DNA from: Sequoia sempervirens
Taxonomy: Eukaryota; Streptophyta; Pinopsida; Cupressales; Cupressaceae
DNA length: 64,000 bases
Direction of reading: 5' to 3'
NCBI GenBank assembly: GCA_007258455.2
Contig: VDFB02193867.1
Span: 525,512,189 to 525,576,188, forward strand
The position numbers were made by a program, and so were the translations under genes. This document shows, piece after piece, positions 58,280-64,000 of this stretch (its first letter is position 1; each line of letters begins with the position of its first letter). The notes below the pieces were generated by a model, which did not search any database, had not been told where the DNA came from, and saw only the letters and a program-made list of their open reading frames with translations.

Positions 58280-61200
58280 ATGGGTGGTACAAAGAAGAAA
58301 TCTAAGCCAGCTTCTGCAGAAAAGTTGTTAAGGTTAAGTAATATCTCTTGACTATTTGAAGAGATGGGCTGGTTGGATTTTCTCAGTAAATTCGAAGGGT
58401 ATAATGAAAAGCTGGTGAATGCATTTGTAGAAAACTACTCTAATGGTAAGTTGATTCTACATGGGAAGCATTTCAGAGTGAGTTCAAAAATTATCTCTTC
58501 TATTTCAAGGTTAGAATATTCTGGTATTAAAATATCTGAAACCACACAAATTACATATAAGAAATTATCAGAATTGTTTCTTAGACAAGGAGATTCTCAA
58601 CCCATGATAGTTGTCAGTACTAGGGGACAAATAAGGGGTTTTAGAGAGCTTCTATCTTAGAACCCTGAGGTATTGTTGTTGCATGGATTATTAGATATGG
58701 GTATGTGCAGGATCATCATGGAAAAAATAGGCCCTTAAGTGTCAAAAAATTCAGAAAAATCAGAGTTAGGCAACCTGACCTAAAAATTTGAATAAGTTAT
58801 CTATATTATTTCAAAAATATGTAAGAATAGAATCTGTAGAAAATTGAATGTAGTTTCTAAACTACTAGGTTTTTTTTTTAAATCTATTTGATGAAAATTT
58901 GAAATTTCAATGCAATAGTACTTAAATTTCAGGGAAAAAATAAGTAGGTGTCCGTCTAACCACCCTAACCACAACAAAATGATAATATTTTTTTATAATA
59001 TTTTGGATATAAGTAGAGGATTCATGTTCAGATGTGACACATATTGTTTTGTAATTTTTTCAAGTAAATAATTAATTATGATTTTTTTATTACAACTAAT
59101 AAAAAATATAAAAACTTGTATGCCTGACCACATTAACTTGGTCAAAACTTCATGAAATTCATTTTTTCTTTTTTTAATCCTATAGTATATGAAGCATAGA
59201 AGGTGACGCATGTTTCGAATTCAAAAAATGTGATACCATTTGAAAGCTATAGATTTTTTTCAATCAACCTATCAATTAGGACTTTAGTCGTAATTCAAAT
59301 AAAAAATGAATAATAATTATTTATAAAATTGAAAGTAAAGCATAATTTATATTGGTGAAAGCTAAGAATATCCTTTAAAAATCTTTTTCCTTCCATCAAT
59401 TTTGGGTAAAAAAAAAGTTGTCAGCCACATGGGCCATCATATCACTTACATATTGCCACTTTTTGGCCCATCATGATCTTGGACATACCCATATTTTACT
59501 TGTGAAGGTCAAATCACCACTGTGGTAGAACCATCATTCCACATGTTAACACATTTGTGGCATGGAAAGGAAAACCCTACTCTAAGGGTTAATTTGCCTC
59601 ATTTCTTGAATGATTCTATTAATTCTTCAATAGAAAGATACAAAAATAGTTCAGGGCTAATAAAACACCATGGGTTAATTCAATTGACTTGTGAATATCA
59701 TTTCCATAAGAAACCTAAAAGAAAATGGGAAAATTTTTGGGGAAGTTTGATATGTCTACATCAGGAAGGAAATTAGAATTAGGAGAATCTTCAAAACAAG
59801 TTGGTTTACCTTCCAAAGCAACTTCCCCCAAAGACCCTAAGGCTCCTGAACCCAAAATTCCCACCATAGTTGGTGAGGAAGTGCCAGAATTTAGAACTGA
59901 TGAGTTTGAAACTCTGACCCAAATAGAAGATGTAGAGATAATGAGTCCAAATGTGGATACTCACCTTGTTAAGAAGAGGAAAAGAAGAACTATTATTGTA
60001 AATGATCCAACTATTTTAAATTATTAGGATACTCCTCCTTTAAGGCGGAGTAAAAGATTATCCTCTAGATCTATAGAAACCCCAACACATAGTAAAGAGA
60101 ATAGGTCAAAATCTAAAAAGAAAAAGAGAAACTTGGAAACTAAGGAGTCAATTCACCAATCGTCAGAAAAAGAAATATCTGTTGAAGAAGTACATTTTCA
60201 CTTGGTGTCTGAAGAAGAAGCTGTAGAACAAGAAAAACATGAAATAGAAAGGGGACAATCTCCACTTCCTATGGAGATTGATGACAGTATGTTAGGGAAA
60301 TTGTCTCTAGTTATTAATAAAGCTATTGAAATTGTTGAAACTAAAAATATTAACATAGAATTGGAAAAATTGAAATTAGAGATAGAAGAGTTAAGAAGTC
60401 AGCTGCATGAAAATAAAGAAAAGATGGAATTACAACAAGATGAAATAATGGTGTATAAGACTATAATAAATGAAAGGAATCAAGAAATTCAGGATTTAGA
60501 GTTGGAAATGCAGGGAAAAGATACAACTATTAGTAAGCTGCAAATACAAATTCAAAATTGTGATAAGGAAAATAGGATACACAGGGATGGATTAAATAAA
60601 TAAATTCAGAATTTAAAAGGAAATTTTATGCTCATGTTTTCAGCCTTTGAAGAGGAAAAGAAAAGACAGAAAGAAGAATTAAATGCTTCTCTTAGTAAGA
60701 TTGTAGAATTAGAGCAGGACTTGCAGGAAAGCACAAGTAAACCAAAGATGGAATCCAGAGAAGTTCAAACTGAGCCAACTATAACTGAATGGTTCCAAAT
60801 TCAAATTCCTCCTTTATTAATGAAATGGATGGAACGGTGCTATTTCCTAAGAAATACATAAGTTGAGAATACCAGACTGAAAATGGAAATGGTGTTATTA
60901 AGAGAAGCATTTCATAAAGCTTATAAGGGGAAACAGGATGCATGTCAAATAATTGAATTTCTTTTATCTTGTAGAAGACCATCTAGATTGTATTCCATGT
61001 TTTTGAATGAACAATGTTTTAGATGGAAATTGCTTAGAATTTACAATGATTAGTCTTATGAACCTAATGATAAAGAATTTATTAAAATATTTGTAGACTC
61101 AAAGCCTAAGGAGAAAGATATGCTCTATGAATTCCTTACCCATGATCTTTTGTTAGAGAATCATACCGATTTCTTTGTTAATATTTTTGTGGGAGAAGTG

Positions 61201-61794
61201 CAATTAAGATCTCTATTGTCTACTATGTGGAATCAAATCCATTGGAAAGAACGTAATAAAGAATATGTTCAAGCAAAGAAAAGTATAGGACTTCAAATGA
61301 GATCTCCAAATAGTAGACCAACAAGTTTTAAAAGGACATTTGTAGCTCTTTTGTTGGATGAGAAAATGAAGAAAAGGTATGATGATAGCCTTCGAGTTTG
61401 CTATAATCATTTCATAGAATAGGGGAAAAAATTGGTTGGAAAGGTTAGGCATGCATGTGAAGAGAGATGCACTCCATTTCCTATATATCTAAAGAAAAGA
61501 GAAGTGATCTCTCCTCTTGGTCTTAGATGGTCCTTCAAAAGAGCTGATGCTTTGGCCAAAATTTTAAGAGATCTCAGAACAAAATGGATAGGAATCAGGT
61601 ACATACCTCCTTTACTGCTATATCTAGCCCCTGCTTTTCATATTAATATGGATCAAGATTACAAAATTTTCAATGAATGGAAATGGGGAGTTGCTTTTCA
61701 TGGAGGTTTCCACAATTCCCCTATAAACTTTGATGTCACAACAAAAGATTTGTATGATATCAGTGTGAAATATGAAGAAGGGAGTAGAGGGTAG
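58280..61794 (+). pseudogene. Third ORF of the Athila-like element, coiled-coil protein, interrupted
   Basis: Starts MGGTKKKSKPASAEKLLRLS at 58280. The first part (58364-58660) reads MGWLDFLSKFEGYNEKLVNA. It is then split by the short transposon at 58699-59490 and resumes as YFTCEGQITTVVEPSF. After a frame change near 59740 one frame runs to 61794 with five stops (near 60028, 60601, 60859, 61052 and 61420). The middle (about 60330-60760) is a long heptad-rich coiled coil (ELEKLKLEIEELRSQLHENK); the end is globular, with KKREVISPLGLRWSFKRADA. Without the insert it spans about 900 codons. Location matches the Athila env-like ORF, but I see no signal peptide or membrane segment, so a nuclear or particle-associated role is as likely. 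Function unknown. Confidence 0.7.
58699..59490 (-). mobile_element. Short inverted-repeat DNA transposon, copy 2 (792 bp)
   Basis: Same element as 43200-43979 in reverse orientation. Starts GGGTATGTGCAGGATCAT; the right end reads ATGATCTTGGACATACCC, with two changes. The 4-bp duplication ATAT (58695-58698 and 59491-59494) is perfect. It lies inside the third ORF of the Athila-like element, so it inserted after that element. Confidence 0.9.
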
Positions 61795-61832
61795 AATTAT
61801 AATCAGGGGATAGGAGGACCTGCCAAGAACTA

Positions 61833-61846
61833 GGAAGGGGAGGAAA
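61833..61846 (+). promoter_or_regulatory. Polypurine tract
   Basis: GGAAGGGGAGGAAA directly precedes the 3' LTR at 61847. Confidence 0.9.
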
Positions 61847-63023
61847 TGATAAGGTAAAAATAAACTCATCATGATAATACCATAAAGACCTGGTTCATAC
61901 ATGCAAATCTCTATCCTGTGCCAATTAATTAAATTTTAGGAGAAATAATTACTTAATTTTAGTAAGAACTTGCATAAACTTTATTTCTTTTGATTTCTTA
62001 AAGTAATTTTCCAATATAGATTTAATGGGTTGTTTTAAGTGTTTTGAAGATAATAATCGGTCAATCAAAGTTATAGATTGAAGCATCCAACTAGCATGTG
62101 CTCCAGAATAGTTAGAGATATGCTGGAAATATGCTCCGAAACTTCAGGATAATGAACCAAAGATGTTGTTCTTTAAAGTTGTTATTTTTGTTATCCTTTG
62201 AATTAAAGACTTTATGGCTCGACTTGAGCCTTTTAAATACAATGTAATGGGATTAAAGATATACGAGTTATTCATAGATCTTTTTAGATATTCTCAATGG
62301 TTATCTATACCATCTAAAATATATCATGTAGTTATAGTTTTCTCTATAAAAGATACGGTCTCTGGAAGTAAGATATATAGTGAAAAATAATATTATAATG
62401 TCAAAATGTTTCCAAGGTTTATGAATAAAGAGATTGTTATCTAAAATTTTGAGTTATGAGTTATGGTTGATAACTATGATTGATAGAAGTGTTCCTGAAA
62501 TAGCTATGAATGTGAGCTAAGAATGAATGTGTTAACCCACAAGCTGGCCAATCGACGGGAGTAGATAAGTGTTCTCTTTTATTATATTGTTGTTCTATAG
62601 AGAGTCATTTAAACTTACTATTATGGAATTTTAGCTCTAAAGTATTTGTTATCTTTTCACTTCCATAGTTTTTGTTATTCACTGTTAAGAAAATTTTTTA
62701 TGGATTGCTATAAGTTTTTCTTCTCTTATAATTTTTTTTCAACTTCTTAGTTTAGTTTTTTTTGTGCTTTTTAATTTAGTTATTATGCTTTCTAAATTAG
62801 TATACTTATTTCTACAGTTCAAGCATTTTCTATTTTCTTAGGAATAGATTACTTTACCGTTTGATAGTTACACGGTTTGAAGTTAGAATTAATCTTAAGT
62901 TGTTCTTAAAAGTTAGGAAACCTATACTCTGGACCTCTTCTATTGCAGATTGCCTTGAACACTACCTTTTCAAAAAATTGAATATTATATTATAAAGTAA
63001 TGGGACCTAATGACAACCTATCA
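61847..63023 (+). repeat. 3' LTR of the Athila-like element (1177 bp)
   Basis: Starts TGATAAGGTAAAAATAAAC and ends GACAACCTATCA. Closely similar to 49977-51157, with scattered substitutions and a few indels (for example an extra TACACGG-containing stretch near 62866). Confidence 0.95.
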
Positions 63024-64000
63024 GACTACATCTTTTTTTTTAATCAACCATGTCACCATTCTACAACAAAAAAAAATACACTACCACTTGTACTCTATCT
63101 TTCATCTACACATCCAACCAAATCTGCATCTATATAGGCACTTAGTAAATTCAGTATCTCTAGGATACCATAATCCATAATCTAGAGTGCCATTCAAATA
63201 TTTGAATATTCTTTTAATAACAACATGCGTTTCCTTAGGATCTTCTTGAAATATAGCCACAAGACAGATAACATGCATGATATCTAGTCTAGTAGCAGTC
63301 AAATACAATAGTCCACTAATCATAGATCTATACTTGCTCTAATCAGCCTTATTTGAATCATCGTATTTACCAAATTTCCAACTAGTCACCATAGGAGTAC
63401 ATACCAGTTTGGAACCATCCATCCCAAACTTCTTCAACATCTCTTTCACATAATTAGACTATGAAATAAAAATTCCTTTCTCTATTTGATTAATCTGTAG
63501 CCCAAGAATTAAATTCAGCTCTCCAAACATATACATTTCAAATTCCTTTTGCATCTCATCTACAAACATCTTAGACATATTTTCATTTCCTCTAAAAATA
63601 ATGTCATTAACATATACAACTACAGTCAAGATTTTGTCATTTTCAATCTTAAAATGTAGATTACTATCTTCCATACCTTTGGTGAAACCTTGCTAAATCA
63701 AATACCTTTCTAATCTTGCATACCAAGCTCTAGGAGCTTGCTTCAATCCACACACCATATCTAGTTGATATGACTATTGAAATCCTTTTAGTTGTTCCAT
63801 GTAGACCTCTTCTTCTAGCTCACCATTCAAAAATACGGTCTTGACATCCTGATAGACCTTAAATTCTTTATGAGCAACAAATGCTAAAAACATCATTATA
63901 GATTACATTCTTGATACCAAAGAAATTATTTTCCTGAATCTATGCCTTCAATTTGTGAGTAACCTTTACACAAAATTCTTACTTTGTTTCTAACCACTTC
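63024..64000 (-). pseudogene. pol: Copia reverse transcriptase / RNase H, N-terminal segment of the split element
   Basis: Read on minus from the right edge: [20 protein letters not shown] (near 63845-63790), GLKQAPRAWYARLERYL, MEDSNLHFKIENDKILTVVV then YVNDIIF (the catalytic YVDD is YVND), MFGELNLILGLQINQIEKGI and, after a gap, MISGLLYLTATRLDIMHVIC with DYGLWYP (63323-63110). This is RT into RNase H of a copia related to the SIRE/Maximus type. The reading breaks at 63024 and resumes at 49976. Confidence 0.9.
63024..64000 (-). mobile_element. Minus-strand Ty1/copia element, internal segment
   Basis: Same element as 48580-49976, displaced by the 13-kb Athila-like insertion. It continues beyond the window on the right, where integrase, gag and the 5' LTR are expected. 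Confidence 0.85.

Larger units (their letters stand above)
49977..63023 (+). mobile_element. Full-length Athila-like Ty3/gypsy element with a large third ORF
   Basis: LTRs 49977-51157 and 61847-63023 start TGATGAGG / TGATAAGG and end GACAACCTATCA. The target duplication is GACTC / GACTA (one mismatch). An Asp-tRNA primer site, gag, a protease with the Athila-type ALVDLGATINVM motif, RT/RNase H before integrase (gypsy order) and a purine tract are present. Between integrase and the 3' LTR is a 3.5-kb third coding region, where Athila elements carry their env-like ORF. It is nested in a copia element and itself contains a short DNA transposon. Confidence 0.95.

Overview
The window looks like intergenic DNA of a large plant genome, most likely a seed plant and plausibly a gymnosperm. 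It is AT-rich and almost entirely made of decayed, nested transposable elements, with plant-type copia and gypsy polyproteins, Met-tRNA and Asp-tRNA primer sites and plant telomere-type (TTTAGGG) tracts. I cannot name the species. I see no intact protein-coding gene and no rRNA or tRNA gene. The only host-gene-like signal is one decayed exon resembling the EDS1/PAD4/SAG101 lipase-like family (20478-20805, minus).

Layout. 1-3237: 5' part of a Ty3/gypsy element on the minus strand (LTR, Met primer site, gag, protease, RT), leaving the window at the left. 3290-3690: CT-rich tract fused to degenerate CCCTAAA repeats. About 3700-11734: remains of a two-gene DNA transposon, with a transposase-like pseudogene on plus (4016-6560), a six-exon pseudogene on minus (11042-8860, every intron between codons) and a right terminus GGGTATGTGCAGGATCAT (read on minus). 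11800-13920: decayed minus-strand ORF of unknown family. 14962-20324: complete Tork-like Ty1/copia element with 5-bp target duplication CTAAT. 20478-20805: EDS1-like exon. 23371-30817: a copia-type solo LTR (duplication ATGAT), split by a second full-length copia element at 24542-30776 (duplication TCACC). 30920-38215: diverged repeats, an LTR-element 3' end and unrecognised sequence.

38686-45613: LTR element without protease, RT or integrase (LTRs about 1.2 kb, duplication GTATG), inserted in a GTAT microsatellite and carrying two tandem-repeat regions. A 780-bp inverted-repeat element (43200-43979, duplication TTCA) sits inside it. 45661-47150: GA-rich tract enclosing degenerate TTTAGGG repeats. 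48250-48579: copia fragment on plus, cut by a minus-strand copia element (48580-49976 and 63024-64000). That copia is itself split by a complete Athila-like Ty3/gypsy element (49977-63023) with 1.18-kb LTRs, an Asp-tRNA primer site, gag-pol, and a third ORF of about 900 codons with a coiled coil. A second, inverted copy of the small inverted-repeat element (58699-59490, duplication ATAT) interrupts that third ORF.

The most notable system is the DNA-transposon family: the two short copies share termini with the right end at 11734, and each is flanked by a perfect 4-bp target duplication of different sequence. Coding regions are broken by many stops, several at positions where glutamine is expected (CAA/CAG to TAA/TAG), as expected from decay of methylated, silenced elements.
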